Below are positions 1 to 9,890 of a stretch of 64,000 nt of DNA, piece after piece. The notes under the pieces were generated by a model. The model searched no databases, was not told the DNA's origin, and saw only the letters and a program-made list of their open reading frames with translations. A program made the translations under genes and the position numbers. This DNA comes from Burkholderia ambifaria AMMD (lineage in GTDB: Bacteria > Pseudomonadota > Gammaproteobacteria > Burkholderiales > Burkholderiaceae): assembly GCF_000203915.1 (NCBI RefSeq), contig NC_008390.1, positions 2,852,001-2,916,000 of the forward strand, in the 5' to 3' direction. Position 1 is the first letter of the stretch. Each line of letters begins with the position of its first letter.

Positions 1-143
1 GCCAGCGTGCCGAGCGCCGGCCGCGACAGCAGCACCTCGACCGCGAACACGATCATCGGAATACCGACCAGGTGCGTCGCGATGTTGCGCGCGTCGCGAT
101 GGTAGGCCGCATACTGGGAAAGGTGGTCCTCGAGGGTCTTCAT
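1..143 (-). CDS. Mpo1/YGL010w-like (DUF962) membrane protein, N-terminal part only
   Basis: The reading frame runs off the left edge, so only the first 47 residues are visible. It begins MKTLEDHLSQYAAYHRDARN and continues into a hydrophobic stretch. The conserved feature is an HRD/N segment followed by an H-x-x-G-I-P motif (THLVGIPM), typical of the DUF962/Mpo1 family. Yeast Mpo1 is an iron-dependent dioxygenase acting on 2-hydroxy fatty acids; the bacterial role is not established. An AGGAG ribosome site lies at 149-153 just upstream of the ATG. The gene is divergent from the Crp/Fnr-type regulator. Family call is good; function is inferred. Confidence 0.75.
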   Translation of the reverse strand, partial: MKTLEDHLSQYAAYHRDARNIATHLVGIPMIVFAVEVLLSRPALGTL

Positions 144-218
144 GGTGTCTCCTGAACGATCATTGAGCGCTATGATGCGCGTCACGCCCGAGAACCTCTG
201 TCAGCTACCCGACATCGC

Positions 219-932
219 GTGCCCATGCCCTCGTCGCTCGCCCCCTACCTGCCGCAGATCGAAGCGCACCCGTGGTTCGCCGCGCTGCCGCCGGCGTTGC
301 GCGAAGACCTGCTCGCCCGCGCCGCGGTGCGGCGCCTGCCGGCCGGCCGCGCGCTGTTCCGCCGCGGCGACCCGCCATGCGGGCTGTATGCGGTGCTGGC
401 CGGCTCCCTCACCATAGGCGCGGTGGATCCGCAGGGCAAGGAAGCGCTGCTGATGGTCGCCGAGCCCGTCACGTGGTTCGGCGAGATCGCGCTGTTCGAC
501 GGCCAGCCGCGCACCCACGATGCGATCGCGCTCGACGACACGCTGCTGCTGCACGTCCCGCAGGCCGGGCTGCTCGCGATTCTCGACACGACGCCCCAGT
601 ACTGGCGGCAGTTCGCGCTGCTGATGGCGCAAAAGCTTCGGCTGAGCCTCCTGAACGTCGAATCGATGAGCGTGATGCCGGCCGCGCAGCGGCTCGCCGC
701 GCGGCTGCTGATGATCGCCGAAGGCTACGGCGGGATCAGCGCCGGCCGCACGCACATCCGGCTGTCGCAGGAAAAGCTTGCGGCGATGCTGTCGCTGACG
801 CGGCAGACCACCAACCAGCTGCTGAAGGCGCTGCAGGCCGACGGCGTCGTGCGGCTGCACGTCGGCGAGATCGAACTCGTCGACGTCGACGCGCTGCGCC
901 GCGCGAGCGGATTACCCGCCAGCACGGACTGA
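219..932 (+). CDS. Crp/Fnr-family transcriptional regulator
   Basis: A 237-residue protein with an N-terminal cyclic-nucleotide-binding-like beta-roll (about residues 20-135, containing GEIALFDGQPRTHDA) and a C-terminal winged helix-turn-helix (about 165-220, LSQEKLAAMLSLTRQTTNQL). It lacks the cluster of cysteines that binds the Fe-S centre in FNR proper, so it is probably not an oxygen sensor of that type. The start could be GTG 219 or ATG 225; both give nearly the same protein. It sits upstream of, and in the same direction as, a chromate transporter gene, but the 117-base gap does not show that they are one transcript. Ligand and targets are unknown. Confidence 0.88.
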   Translation: MPMPSSLAPYLPQIEAHPWFAALPPALREDLLARAAVRRLPAGRALFRRGDPPCGLYAVLAGSLTIGAVDPQGKEALLMVAEPVTWFGEIALFDGQPRTHDAIALDDTLLLHVPQAGLLAILDTTPQYWRQFALLMAQKLRLSLLNVESMSVMPAAQRLAARLLMIAEGYGGISAGRTHIRLSQEKLAAMLSLTRQTTNQLLKALQADGVVRLHVGEIELVDVDALRRASGLPASTD

Positions 933-1049
933 CACCACCGCGCAAGCGCAACAACCGCAACAATAGCAGCAAGCGCCGCAACATTGCGTTCCCGCCGTCA
1001 TGGCATTGCGCTATCGTGGCGGCTCGTTTCCCCCTCCCCCGACCCGCAC

Positions 1050-2261
1050 TTGAACACGTCGACCGTCACCGCCCCGTCCCGCCACGCCTGGCCCGTGTTC
1101 GTCGCGTTCCTGCGGCTCGGCCTCACGTCGTTCGGCGGCCCCGTCGCGCATCTCGGCTACTTCCGCGATACGTTCGTCACGCGGCGCAGCTGGCTGACCG
1201 AGCGCGCGTATGCCGACCTCGTCGGGCTGTGCCAGTTCCTGCCGGGGCCGGCGAGCAGCCAGGTCGGGATGGCGATCGGACTGTCGCGCGCGGGCTATGC
1301 GGGGATGTTCGCCGCGTGGCTCGGCTTCACGTTGCCGTCGGCGCTGCTGATGATGCTGTTCGCGCTCGGCGTGCATGCGACGGGCATGCCGGTCGCCGCC
1401 GGCGCGCTGCACGGGCTGCGCATCGTGTCGGTCGCGGTGATCGCGCAGGCGGTATGGGGCATGGCGCGCACGCTGTGCCCGGATGCGCGCCGCGTCACGC
1501 TGATGGCGATCGCGGCCTCCATCGCGCTGCTCGTGCCGGCCGCGTGGCTGCAGGTTGCCGTGATCGTCGCGGCGGGTGCAGCCGGTCTCGTGCTGTTGCC
1601 GCAGCCCGAGCGCGGCGCGCACGAGCCGTTGCCGCTGCATTTGTCGCACCGCGCGGGCGTGCTGTGGCTCGCGCTGTTCGCCGCGCTGATCGTCGTGTTG
1701 CCGTTCGCGGCCCGCGCGTTCCATTCGAACACGCTCGCCGTCGTCGACGCGTTCTTCCGCACCGGTGCGCTGGTGTTCGGCGGCGGCCACGTGGTGCTGC
1801 CGCTGCTGCAGGCCGCCGTCGTCGCGCCGGGCTGGGTCGGCGATTCGGCATTTCTGGCCGGCTACGGTGTCGCGCAGGCCGTGCCGGGGCCACTCTTCAC
1901 CTTTGCGGCCTTCCTCGGTGCTTCGCTGCGCGATGCGCCGAACGGCTGGCTCGGCGGGACGATCGCGCTCGTGTCGATCTTCGCGCCGTCGTTCCTGCTC
2001 GTGGCCGGCACCGCGCCGTTCTGGGAACGCCTGCGCCGCAGCACGCGCATGCAGGCCGCGCTCGCGGGCGTGAACGCGGCCGTCGTCGGCCTGCTGCTCG
2101 CCGCGCTCTATCACCCGGTATGGACCGACACGATCGTGTCGCCTGGCGATTTCGCGGCCGCACTTGTCGCGTTCGTCGCGCTGGTGTTCTGGCGCGTGCC
2201 GCCGTGGGCGGTCGTGATCGCAAGCGCGGCGCTCGGATGGTTGGCGGGGGTGATTGCCTGA
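1050..2261 (+). CDS. chrA: Chromate transporter, CHR family
   Basis: A polytopic inner-membrane protein of about 403 residues with two homologous halves, each carrying the CHR-family glycine motif (FGGPVAHLGYF in the first half, FGGGHVVLPLL in the second) and an LPGP/VPGP segment (FLPGPASSQVG and VPGPLFTF). ChrA proteins export chromate, probably driven by the proton gradient. I chose TTG 1050 (protein starting MNTSTVTAPSRHAW) because the sequence upstream does not look like coding sequence; an in-frame TTG at 984 is the alternative. The gene ends against a bidirectional terminator shared with sodB. Base composition matches the neighbours, with no sign of recent transfer. Confidence 0.92.
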   Translation: MNTSTVTAPSRHAWPVFVAFLRLGLTSFGGPVAHLGYFRDTFVTRRSWLTERAYADLVGLCQFLPGPASSQVGMAIGLSRAGYAGMFAAWLGFTLPSALLMMLFALGVHATGMPVAAGALHGLRIVSVAVIAQAVWGMARTLCPDARRVTLMAIAASIALLVPAAWLQVAVIVAAGAAGLVLLPQPERGAHEPLPLHLSHRAGVLWLALFAALIVVLPFAARAFHSNTLAVVDAFFRTGALVFGGGHVVLPLLQAAVVAPGWVGDSAFLAGYGVAQAVPGPLFTFAAFLGASLRDAPNGWLGGTIALVSIFAPSFLLVAGTAPFWERLRRSTRMQAALAGVNAAVVGLLLAALYHPVWTDTIVSPGDFAAALVAFVALVFWRVPPWAVVIASAALGWLAGVIA

Positions 2262-2301
2262 TCCGGCGAATGTCGGGTGTCGATTCACGTCCGACGAAAA
2301 C

Positions 2302-2331
2302 AAAAAAGCCCTCGTGACGAGGGCTTTTTTT
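2302..2331. terminator. Bidirectional intrinsic terminator between chrA and sodB
   Basis: A perfect 7-base stem (AGCCCTC / GAGGGCT) with a GTGAC loop is flanked by an A-run on the left and a T-run on the right, so it can terminate transcription from both convergent genes. Confidence 0.92.
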
Positions 2332-2371
2332 ACGGTGCCGCGCGCCGCTTAGGCGCGCAGGACACGTGGAC

Positions 2372-2950
2372 TTACGCGAAGTTCTTCGCTGCGAAGTCCC
2401 AGTTCACGATGTTCCAGAACGCTTCGACGAACTTCGGACGTGCGTTGCGGTAGTCGATGTAGTACGCGTGTTCCCACACGTCGATCGTCAGCAGCGCCTT
2501 GTCGGCCGTCGTCAGCGGCGTTGCGGCGTTGCTCGTCGACACGATGTCGAGCGAACCGTCGGCCTTCTTCACGAGCCATGCCCAGCCCGAACCGAACGTG
2601 CCGACCGCAGCCTTCGTGAACGCTTCCTTGAACGCGTCGTACGAACCCCACTTCGCGTTGATCGCGTCGCCCAGTGCACCCGACGGTGCGCCGCCGCCGT
2701 TCGGCGACAGGCTGTTCCAGAAGAACGTGTGATTCCAGATTTGCGCGGCGTTGTTGAAGATGCCGCCCGACGACTTCTTCACGATCTCTTCCAGCGGCAG
2801 GTTTTCGAATTCCGTGCCGGGGATCAGGTTGTTCAGGTTCGTCACATAAGCCTGGTGATGCTTGCCGTAGTGGTACTCGATCGTCTCTTTCGAGATGGTC
2901 GGCGCGAGTGCGTCTTCAGCGTACGGGAGCGGCGGGAGCGTATGAGCCAT
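2372..2950 (-). CDS. sodB: Superoxide dismutase, iron type
   Basis: A 192-residue cytoplasmic Fe-type superoxide dismutase that converts superoxide to hydrogen peroxide and oxygen. The four metal ligands are visible: His27 (EYHYGKHH), a His in IWNHTFFW, and Asp and His in [11 protein letters not shown]. The glutamine in NNAAQIWNH, placed before the second ligand, is characteristic of the iron rather than the manganese enzyme. Length matches E. coli SodB (193). A ribosome site (GAAGGAAT) precedes the ATG. Monocistronic, with its own promoter at 3007-3035. Confidence 0.98.
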   Translation of the reverse strand: MAHTLPPLPYAEDALAPTISKETIEYHYGKHHQAYVTNLNNLIPGTEFENLPLEEIVKKSSGGIFNNAAQIWNHTFFWNSLSPNGGGAPSGALGDAINAKWGSYDAFKEAFTKAAVGTFGSGWAWLVKKADGSLDIVSTSNAATPLTTADKALLTIDVWEHAYYIDYRNARPKFVEAFWNIVNWDFAAKNFA

Positions 2951-3006
2951 GGCGATTCCTTCGTTGAGTATGTAGGGGGGCTGTATTGGATGCTGCCGAG
3001 CGTCCG

Positions 3007-3035
3007 ATTGTAGGCGAGTCCGAATATCCCCGCAA
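3007..3035 (-). promoter_or_regulatory. Predicted sigma-70 promoter of sodB
   Basis: On the minus strand, a -35-like TTGCGG (3030-3035) and a -10 TACAAT (3007-3012) are separated by 17 bases, about 60 bases upstream of the sodB start. The -10 is close to consensus and the -35 is weaker. Confidence 0.55.
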
Positions 3036-3192
3036 ACTCACGGGCATTTATCCGCGGTATGCAGAAAATCGGCGTTGGCGCTTCATCCGGCAGGACGAGA
3101 CGACGACGCGCAGCATCCGTTCCCGCGCGGGGCGCCACCGGTCAATCCGGTACGCCGGGCGCGCGAGCTTCGCTTCGCGTGCGTCGCCTTCG

Positions 3193-4575
3193 TCAGATCG
3201 TATCGGTCAGCCGCGGCTGCACGTCGGCAAGCGACACGTCGGCCGAGCCTTCGGCGAGATGCACGGTCAGGCGGCGCTGCGGCTTCAGTGAGCTCGGCGC
3301 ACGCACCGCGCGGCCGGTCTGCGCGTCGATCAGCGCCGCGTAGCCGCGCTCGAGCGTGCGCTGCGGGCTCAGCACCTCGAGCCGCGCCGCGCAGGCCGAG
3401 ACCCGCGCGGTGTCGCGCTCGTGACGGCGCTGCAACGCCACGGTGAGCCGCTGCGACAGCCCTGCGAGCGCATGGCGCGCCTGCGTCGGATCGGGCCGCG
3501 CACGCTGCCAGCGCAGCTGCGCGAGCGCGAAACGCGCACGCGCGTCGCGCACCGGCCGCGACGCCGCCGACGCGAGCCGCACCGCCAGTTGTTCGACGTG
3601 GATACGCTGCCGCCGCAGCCGTTCGGCCGGGCTGACGAGCCGGCGGGCGAGCCAGTCGAGCTGCTGCGCCCGCTGCTCGAGCCCGCGTTCCAGGCAGCGC
3701 GCGAGCGCGCGCTGCCGGTCGGCGACCTCGCGCAACAGCAACGCGCGCTGCGGACTCGCGAGCTCGGCCGCGCCGGTCGGCGTCGGCGCGCGCAGGTCGG
3801 CCGCGAAGTCCGCGATCGTGAAATCGGTTTCGTGGCCGACGCCGCTGACGACCGGCAGTTCGCTCGCGGCGATCGCGCGCGCGAGCGCTTCATCGTTGAA
3901 CGACCACAGATCCTCGATCGACCCGCCGCCGCGACAGACCAGCAGCACGTCGACCTCGCGCCGCGCGTTCGCGGCCTGCACGGCCGCGACGAGCTTCTCG
4001 GCCGAGCCCGCGCCCTGCACGGGTGCCGGATAGACGATCACCGGGATGTGCGGCGCGCGGCGCGCGAGCGTGGTCAGCACGTCGCGCAGCGCGGCGGCCT
4101 GCAGCGACGTGACGATGCCGATCCCGCGCGGGTGCGCCGGCAGCGGCCGCTTGCGCTCGGGCGCGAACAGGCCTTCGGCCTCGAGCTGCGCCTTGAGCCG
4201 CAGGAACGCCTCGTACAGCCGCCCTTGCCCGGTGCGCCGCACGGCCTCGACATTGAGCTGCACTTCGCCGCGCGGCTCGTACATCGTGACGACCGCGCGC
4301 ACCTCGATCCGGTCGCCTTCGCGCGGCGTGAATTCCGCATACTGCGCGCGACCGCGGAACATCACGCAGCGCATCTGCGCCTGCCCGTCCTTGATCGAGA
4401 AATACCAGTGACCGCTCGCGGCGCGCGTGAAATTCGACACTTCGCCCGAAATCCACAGCAGCGGAAACGAGCGCTCGAGCATCGTCGAAATCGCGCGATT
4501 GAGCGCCGAAACGGGAATCACTTCGTCGCCGCCGCGGGTGGCGCCGGGAACGGAAAAAGGAGAGTCGGAAAGCAT
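3193..4575 (-). CDS. xseA: Exodeoxyribonuclease VII large subunit
   Basis: A 460-residue catalytic subunit of exonuclease VII, which degrades single-stranded DNA from both ends. It has an N-terminal OB-fold nucleic-acid-binding domain (about residues 10-110), then the nuclease core with the family motifs [30 protein letters not shown] and [20 protein letters not shown]. The C-terminal half is arginine- and alanine-rich helix, the coiled region that binds the small subunit XseB. Start ATG 4575 ([11 protein letters not shown]) was chosen because family similarity begins there; the frame stays open further upstream but looks non-coding. No xseB is seen nearby. Confidence 0.96.
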   Translation of the reverse strand: MLSDSPFSVPGATRGGDEVIPVSALNRAISTMLERSFPLLWISGEVSNFTRAASGHWYFSIKDGQAQMRCVMFRGRAQYAEFTPREGDRIEVRAVVTMYEPRGEVQLNVEAVRRTGQGRLYEAFLRLKAQLEAEGLFAPERKRPLPAHPRGIGIVTSLQAAALRDVLTTLARRAPHIPVIVYPAPVQGAGSAEKLVAAVQAANARREVDVLLVCRGGGSIEDLWSFNDEALARAIAASELPVVSGVGHETDFTIADFAADLRAPTPTGAAELASPQRALLLREVADRQRALARCLERGLEQRAQQLDWLARRLVSPAERLRRQRIHVEQLAVRLASAASRPVRDARARFALAQLRWQRARPDPTQARHALAGLSQRLTVALQRRHERDTARVSACAARLEVLSPQRTLERGYAALIDAQTGRAVRAPSSLKPQRRLTVHLAEGSADVSLADVQPRLTDTI

Positions 4576-5025
4576 GGGCGATCGAATGAATGCTGGCGGC
4601 GACACGATAGTCCGACACGCGCCCGACGTCCAGCGCCGACCGTGCGCGCCGCGATGCGTGAAATGTGTCCACATGCTGGCAATCGTCCGCCAAAAACACT
4701 TGAAAACCGCACAAAAATCCAGACAATTGCCCGCAACACGTTGATTTTTATATATTTTTAAACCTTACGAATCCATTCTCGACCGATTCGATGTCCGCCC
4801 GGCGGGCGTTTGGCGCGAACAGGCGGGGAGTTCTTCACAGAGTTATCCACAGCGCGCGACGATCCGACCCCGTCGGGTGCGTCGCCCGGCCGCGCTTGCC
4901 GCGCCCGCGTGCGGCGCGCTAGAGTGCCGCCTTCCGAAGACCTTGCGGCATGCGCCGCGCAACGGAGAATCCGTCTTGACGAATCCGTCCCACGCCGCGG
5001 CGCACGACACGCCGCGCCCGGCCCG
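4576..5025. other. Divergent intergenic region xseA/lpxK with AT-rich patch and a DnaA box
   Basis: I find no convincing gene in these 450 bases. Two items stand out. A short AT-rich patch at about 4742-4764 includes a TTTTTATATATTTTTAAA run in otherwise GC-rich DNA and could hold the promoters of the divergent genes. A perfect DnaA-box consensus TTATCCACA lies at 4843-4851. Confidence 0.5.
4843..4851 (+). promoter_or_regulatory. Isolated DnaA-box consensus upstream of lpxK
   Basis: The nine bases TTATCCACA match the high-affinity DnaA box exactly. No cluster of boxes is present here, so this is not an origin. Chance occurrence is possible. Confidence 0.35.
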
Positions 5026-6054
5026 ATGAGCGCGCCCGGCGGCCCGCTCGCGCGGCTCGAAGCGCGCGTCACGCGCGAATGGCAGCGACGCGGCGCACTC
5101 GCGTGGGCGCTCACGCCGTTCGCGTGCGTGTTCGGCCTGTGCGCGGCGCTGCGCCGTACCGCCTACGCACAGGGCTGGAAGCAACCGGTCGACGTCGGCG
5201 TGCCCGTCGTCGTGGTCGGCAACGTGACCGTCGGCGGCACCGGCAAGACGCCGACCGTGATCGCGCTCGTCGATGCGCTGCGCGCGGCCGGGTTCACGCC
5301 GGGCGTCGTGTCGCGCGGCTACGGCGCGAACGTGAAGACACCCACCGCGGTCACGCCCGCGTCGCGCGCGAGCGCGGCCGGCGACGAACCGCTGCTGATC
5401 GCGCGCCGCACCGATGCGCCGGTGTGGGTGTGTCCCGACCGCGTCGCGGCCGCCCAGGCGCTGCGCGCCGCGCACCCGGACGTCGACGTGATCGTCAGCG
5501 ACGACGGCCTGCAGCACTACCGCCTCGCGCGCACGGTCGAGCTCGTCGTGTTCGACCACCGGCTCGGCGGCAACGGTTTCCTGCTGCCGGCCGGCCCGCT
5601 GCGCGAACCGCTGTCGCGCCACCGCGACGCGACGCTCGTCAACGATCCGTACAGCGGCGCGCTGCCGCCGTGGCCCGACACCTACGCGCTCGCGCTGACG
5701 CCGGGCGCCGCGTGGCACCTCGACCAGCCGGCGCTGCGCCGCCCGCTGTCGCAGTTCGCGCACGAGCGCGTGCTCGCCGCGGCCGGCATCGGCGCGCCGG
5801 AACGCTTCTTCGCGACGCTGCGCGCGGCCGGCCTCGCGCCGACGACGCGCGCGCTGCCCGACCATTACGCGTTCGCCGACAATCCGTTCGTCGACGACGC
5901 AGTCGACGCCATCCTGATCACCGAGAAGGATGCAGTAAAATTGGGCGCTTCCTGGCGCGACGCTCGGCTGTGGGTCGTCCCCGTCGAAGCCGCGCTCGAT
6001 CCTCGCCTCATTGCCCTCGTTGTGGAGAAACTCCGTGGACGCTCGCCTGCTTGA
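5026..6054 (+). CDS. lpxK: Tetraacyldisaccharide 4'-kinase
   Basis: A 342-residue inner-membrane kinase that phosphorylates the 4' position of the tetraacyl-disaccharide-1-phosphate lipid A precursor. A hydrophobic N-terminal segment (about residues 24-42) anchors it, followed by the characteristic P-loop [15 protein letters not shown] (about 64-78), then SRGYGA and [13 protein letters not shown]. The later motif [11 protein letters not shown] is also typical. Start ATG 5026 ([14 protein letters not shown]) matches the usual family N-terminus; the open frame reaches back to 4810. Its 3' end overlaps the following Trm112-like gene by 20 bases, and kdsB and adk follow, so this is a lipid A/KDO gene cluster. 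Confidence 0.96.
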   Translation: MSAPGGPLARLEARVTREWQRRGALAWALTPFACVFGLCAALRRTAYAQGWKQPVDVGVPVVVVGNVTVGGTGKTPTVIALVDALRAAGFTPGVVSRGYGANVKTPTAVTPASRASAAGDEPLLIARRTDAPVWVCPDRVAAAQALRAAHPDVDVIVSDDGLQHYRLARTVELVVFDHRLGGNGFLLPAGPLREPLSRHRDATLVNDPYSGALPPWPDTYALALTPGAAWHLDQPALRRPLSQFAHERVLAAAGIGAPERFFATLRAAGLAPTTRALPDHYAFADNPFVDDAVDAILITEKDAVKLGASWRDARLWVVPVEAALDPRLIALVVEKLRGRSPA

Positions 6055-6238
6055 AATCCTTGTGTGCCCTATCTGCAAAGGCCCGCTCCACTATGACCGC
6101 GCCGCGCAGGAGCTGATCTGCAACGCGGACAAGCTCGCCTACCCGATCCGCGACGGCATCCCCGTGATGCTCGTCGACGAAGCACGCCAGACCGTCGAAG
6201 GCACGCCGGTCGACCCCGCCGGCCCGGCCGGCAGCTGA
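6035..6238 (+). CDS. Trm112-like small protein (YcaR/UPF0434 family)
   Basis: A 67-residue protein with the family signature CPICKGPL near the N-terminus (Cys11 and Cys14) and the C-terminal block [19 protein letters not shown]. The second cysteine pair found in eukaryotic Trm112 is missing, as is usual in bacterial members. Start GTG 6035 lies inside the end of lpxK, with a GGAG sequence at 6023-6026, which suggests translational coupling. The consistent position between lpxK and kdsB (also in E. coli as ycaR) suggests a link to envelope biosynthesis or a methyltransferase-activator role, but its role here is not known. Confidence 0.93.
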   Translation: MDARLLEILVCPICKGPLHYDRAAQELICNADKLAYPIRDGIPVMLVDEARQTVEGTPVDPAGPAGS

Positions 6239-6359
6239 ACGCCGCACCGCTGCACCGGCACGCGGCCGCCGCGGTTCGCCGCGGCCGCATGCCGAACCCT
6301 GCCGGGCGGCCTGCTTTCGACGCGTCGCCCGCCCCAGCCCTTCTCACCGCCCAGCCCCG

Positions 6360-7151
6360 ATGACTCATCCGCAGCCCTTCATCGCCGTCATTCCTGCCCG
6401 GCTCGCATCGACGCGCCTGCCGAACAAGCCGCTCGCCGATCTCGGCGGCAAGCCGATGGTCGTGCGCGTCGCCGAGCGCGCGCGCGAAGCGGGTGCGCAG
6501 CAGGTGCTCATCGCGTCCGACGCGCAGAGCGTGCTCGACGCGGCACGCGATCACGGTTTCGAAGCGGTGCTGACGCGCGCCGACCATCCGTCCGGCACCG
6601 ACCGGCTCGCGGAAGTCGCCGCGACGTTCGGATGGAGCGACGACACCGTCGTCGTCAACGTACAGGGCGACGAACCGCTGATCGACCCGGTGCTCGTGCG
6701 CGACGTAGCGTCGCACCTCGCCGCGCATCCGGACTGCGCGATCGCGACCGCCGCGCACCCGATCCACGACGCGGCCGACGTGTTCAACCCGAACGTCGTG
6801 AAGGTCGCGCTCGACGCGCGCAACGTCGCGATGTACTTCTCGCGTGCGCCGATTCCGTGGAGCCGCGACGCCTATCTGCCGCACTGGCCCGACGTCTCAG
6901 CCATGCCTGCGCCGGCCTTTCCGGTCCATCGCCACATCGGCCTCTATGCGTATCGCGCGCGTTTCCTGCGCACTTATCCGTCGCTCGCGCAGGCGCCCGT
7001 CGAGCAGGCTGAGCAGCTCGAACAGCTGCGCGCGATGTGGCACGGCGAGCGCATTGCCGTGCTGATTACCGAGCACGCGCCCGAGGCCGGCATCGACACG
7101 CCGGCCGATCTCGCACGCGTGCAGGCCCTTTTTCGTCCGGGTTCAAAATAA
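6360..7151 (+). CDS. kdsB: 3-deoxy-manno-octulosonate cytidylyltransferase
   Basis: A 263-residue cytoplasmic enzyme that makes CMP-KDO from CTP and KDO, the activated sugar for the lipopolysaccharide inner core. The nucleotidyltransferase signature is at the N-terminus ([17 protein letters not shown]), with [13 protein letters not shown] and the metal-binding [12 protein letters not shown] block. The ending [14 protein letters not shown] is also typical. Start ATG 6360 fits the family. It follows lpxK and the Trm112-like gene in the same direction after a 121-base gap, probably in one transcription unit. Confidence 0.97.
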   Translation: MTHPQPFIAVIPARLASTRLPNKPLADLGGKPMVVRVAERAREAGAQQVLIASDAQSVLDAARDHGFEAVLTRADHPSGTDRLAEVAATFGWSDDTVVVNVQGDEPLIDPVLVRDVASHLAAHPDCAIATAAHPIHDAADVFNPNVVKVALDARNVAMYFSRAPIPWSRDAYLPHWPDVSAMPAPAFPVHRHIGLYAYRARFLRTYPSLAQAPVEQAEQLEQLRAMWHGERIAVLITEHAPEAGIDTPADLARVQALFRPGSK

Positions 7152-7163
7152 CCCGTGGCATAA

Positions 7164-8021
<858 letters not shown>

Positions 8022-8043
8022 GCACCGCGTCGTGCACCCGCAA

Positions 8044-8068
8044 GCCGCCCTTTCCGGGCGGTTTTTTT
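8044..8068 (+). terminator. Intrinsic terminator after adk
   Basis: A 6-base GC stem (CCGCCC / GGGCGG) with a TTTCC loop is followed by seven T residues, 23 bases after the adk stop codon. Confidence 0.9.
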
Positions 8069-8198
8069 CGTCTGCTCGATCCGCTTCGGCTAACGGGGAT
8101 GCGCACGAGCGTGCCGGTCGCTCCTGCGCCCCCGCGGCGCCTCGTACAATCGATCGGACGCAGGTGCCGACCGGCATCGGACCAACAAGGAGGCAGTG

Positions 8199-8957
8199 AT
8201 GGAGATTCGCGGCAACGTCTTTCTGATCACGGGCGGCGCATCGGGCCTCGGCGCCGGCACGGCGCGCATGCTCGCGCAGGCCGGCGGCAAGGTCGTGCTC
8301 GCCGACCTGAACGAGGCGGCCGGCACGGCGCTCGCGAGCGAACTGGGTGGCATATTCGTGCGCTGCGACGTGTCGAGCGAGGCCGATGCGCAGGCAGCTG
8401 TGGACGCCGCGACGCGCGCGGGCACGCTGCGCGGCCTCGTGAACTGCGCGGGCATCGCGCCTGCCGCGAAAACCGTCGGCAAGGACGGCGCGCATCCGCT
8501 CGACGTGTTCGCGAAGACGATCAACGTGAACCTGGTCGGCACCTTCAACATGATCCGGCTCGCGGCCGCCGCGATGGCCGCGACTACGCCGAACGACGGC
8601 GGCGAGCGCGGCGTGATCGTCAGCACCGCATCGGTCGCCGCCTACGACGGCCAGATCGGCCAGGCCGCGTACGCGGCGTCAAAGTCCGGCGTCGCGGGCA
8701 TGACGCTGCCGATCGCGCGCGACCTCGCGCGCCAGGGCATCCGCGTGATGACGATCGCGCCGGGGCTGTTCGAGACGCCGATGCTGCTCGGCATGCCGAA
8801 GGACGTGCAGGACGCGCTCGGCGCGATGGTGCCGTTCCCGCCGCGGCTCGGCAAACCGGACGAATACGCGATGCTGGTGCGCCAGATCGTCGAGAACCCG
8901 ATGCTCAACGGCGAAGTGATCCGCCTCGACGGCGCGATCCGGATGCAGCCGAAATAA
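8199..8957 (+). CDS. Short-chain dehydrogenase, HSD10-like 3-hydroxyacyl-CoA dehydrogenase
   Basis: A 252-residue classical SDR. The cofactor motif is [14 protein letters not shown] near the N-terminus; the catalytic Ser and Tyr-x3-Lys are in the ASVAAYDG and AAYAASKSG segments. The run from there through [20 protein letters not shown] and [10 protein letters not shown] closely resembles human HSD17B10 (type-2 3-hydroxyacyl-CoA dehydrogenase), so the likely substrate is a short or branched 3-hydroxyacyl-CoA. ATG 8199 is preferred over GTG 8196 because AAGGAGG at 8187-8193 is then correctly spaced. It stands alone between adk and a bidirectional terminator. Confidence 0.88.
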   Translation: MEIRGNVFLITGGASGLGAGTARMLAQAGGKVVLADLNEAAGTALASELGGIFVRCDVSSEADAQAAVDAATRAGTLRGLVNCAGIAPAAKTVGKDGAHPLDVFAKTINVNLVGTFNMIRLAAAAMAATTPNDGGERGVIVSTASVAAYDGQIGQAAYAASKSGVAGMTLPIARDLARQGIRVMTIAPGLFETPMLLGMPKDVQDALGAMVPFPPRLGKPDEYAMLVRQIVENPMLNGEVIRLDGAIRMQPK

Positions 8958-8975
8958 ATGCAAACAACTGCAAAC

Positions 8976-9003
8976 AAAAACGCCCGCAATGCGGGCGTTT
9001 TGT
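8976..9003. terminator. Bidirectional intrinsic terminator
   Basis: A 9-base stem (AACGCCCGC / GCGGGCGTT) with an AAT loop has A residues on the left and T residues on the right. It lies between the convergent SDR and SirB1-family genes. Confidence 0.9.
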
Positions 9004-9039
9004 TGTTCAAGGCTCTCGACGCCGGGCCGCGCCAGCGGC

Positions 9040-9882
9040 TCAGTCCTCGTCGTCGCGCTGCATCCGCTGCCGCAATTCCGTCACCTGCGATTCGACGACG
9101 GTTGCGTCGTCCGCATCGGGCCGCTCGCCGAGATACTGCTCGAGATCCTCGAGCGCGGGGCGCAGGTAGTCGAGCCGTGCATACGCGAAGCCGCGGTCGC
9201 GCACCTCGTCGAGGTGCTCCGGCAGCAGGATCACGAGCCGCTGCTGCACCGCGAGCAGCCGCTGCCAGCGTTCCGTCTGCAGATAGATCGTCTTCAGGTT
9301 GCGCAGCATCCGCGCGATGATCTCGCGGCTCGTGGCCGGCTGCAGCAACGCGCGCAACGCGCTGTCGACCGCGCCCGCCGCCCGCGCGACGTAAGGTTCG
9401 AGCATTTCGACCATCTCGGCTTCGGACAGCGAATGGCCGTTGGTCGGATCAATGATCAGGTCGCCGTCCGGCAGCGTCACGCGCAGCAGGAAATGGCCGG
9501 GGAACGACACGCCGCGCGCCGGCACGCCAATCTGCTCGGCGAGCTCGAGGTACAGCACCGACAGCGAAATCGGAATCCCGCGCCGACGCTTGAGCACCGC
9601 GTTCAGGTGGCTGTTATCGGGGTCGTAGTAATCGTTGTGATTGCACGCGAAGCCGAGTTCGCGAAAGAAGAATTCGTTGAGCGCGGCGACGCGCTCCTTC
9701 AGGTTCGCATCGTCGGCGAGCCGGCGGCGCAGCCGCGCGGCCAGCATGTCGAGTTCGGCCAGCGTGCCCTGCAGGTCGAGGTCGGGATAGGCGTCCTGTG
9801 CGAGCGACAGCGCGGTCTCCGTGACGGGCAGGCTGTCGTCGTCCGCCACGAGCGTGCTGAAGTAGTCGAGGACGCGGGTCAT
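9040..9882 (-). CDS. SirB1-family transglutaminase-like/TPR protein
   Basis: A protein of about 280 residues with the SirB1 N-terminal (transglutaminase-like) domain, roughly residues 40-195, including FNEFFFREL-type sequence, the NDYYDPDNSHLNAVLKRR segment and GIPISLSVLYLELAEQ, followed by a tetratricopeptide-like C-terminus (about 200-260). Bacterial members have no settled biochemical role. The start is either ATG 9882 or GTG 9894; the GTG overlaps the murJ stop codon by four bases (GTGA), which would couple its translation to murJ. It lies immediately downstream of murJ in the same operon. Confidence 0.85.
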   Translation of the reverse strand: MTRVLDYFSTLVADDDSLPVTETALSLAQDAYPDLDLQGTLAELDMLAARLRRRLADDANLKERVAALNEFFFRELGFACNHNDYYDPDNSHLNAVLKRRRGIPISLSVLYLELAEQIGVPARGVSFPGHFLLRVTLPDGDLIIDPTNGHSLSEAEMVEMLEPYVARAAGAVDSALRALLQPATSREIIARMLRNLKTIYLQTERWQRLLAVQQRLVILLPEHLDEVRDRGFAYARLDYLRPALEDLEQYLGERPDADDATVVESQVTELRQRMQRDDED

Positions 9883-9890
9883 TGCGGTCG

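Noticed and set aside
150..190. FNR/Crp-type dyad upstream of the Crp-family gene
   Set aside because: The TTGAG...ATGA symmetry is off-centre and too weak to call a binding site.
219..2317. Long overlapping frames in chrA and Crp-family region (for example 272-2317)
   Set aside because: Arginine- and alanine-rich translations with no family similarity; typical shadow frames of high-GC coding DNA.
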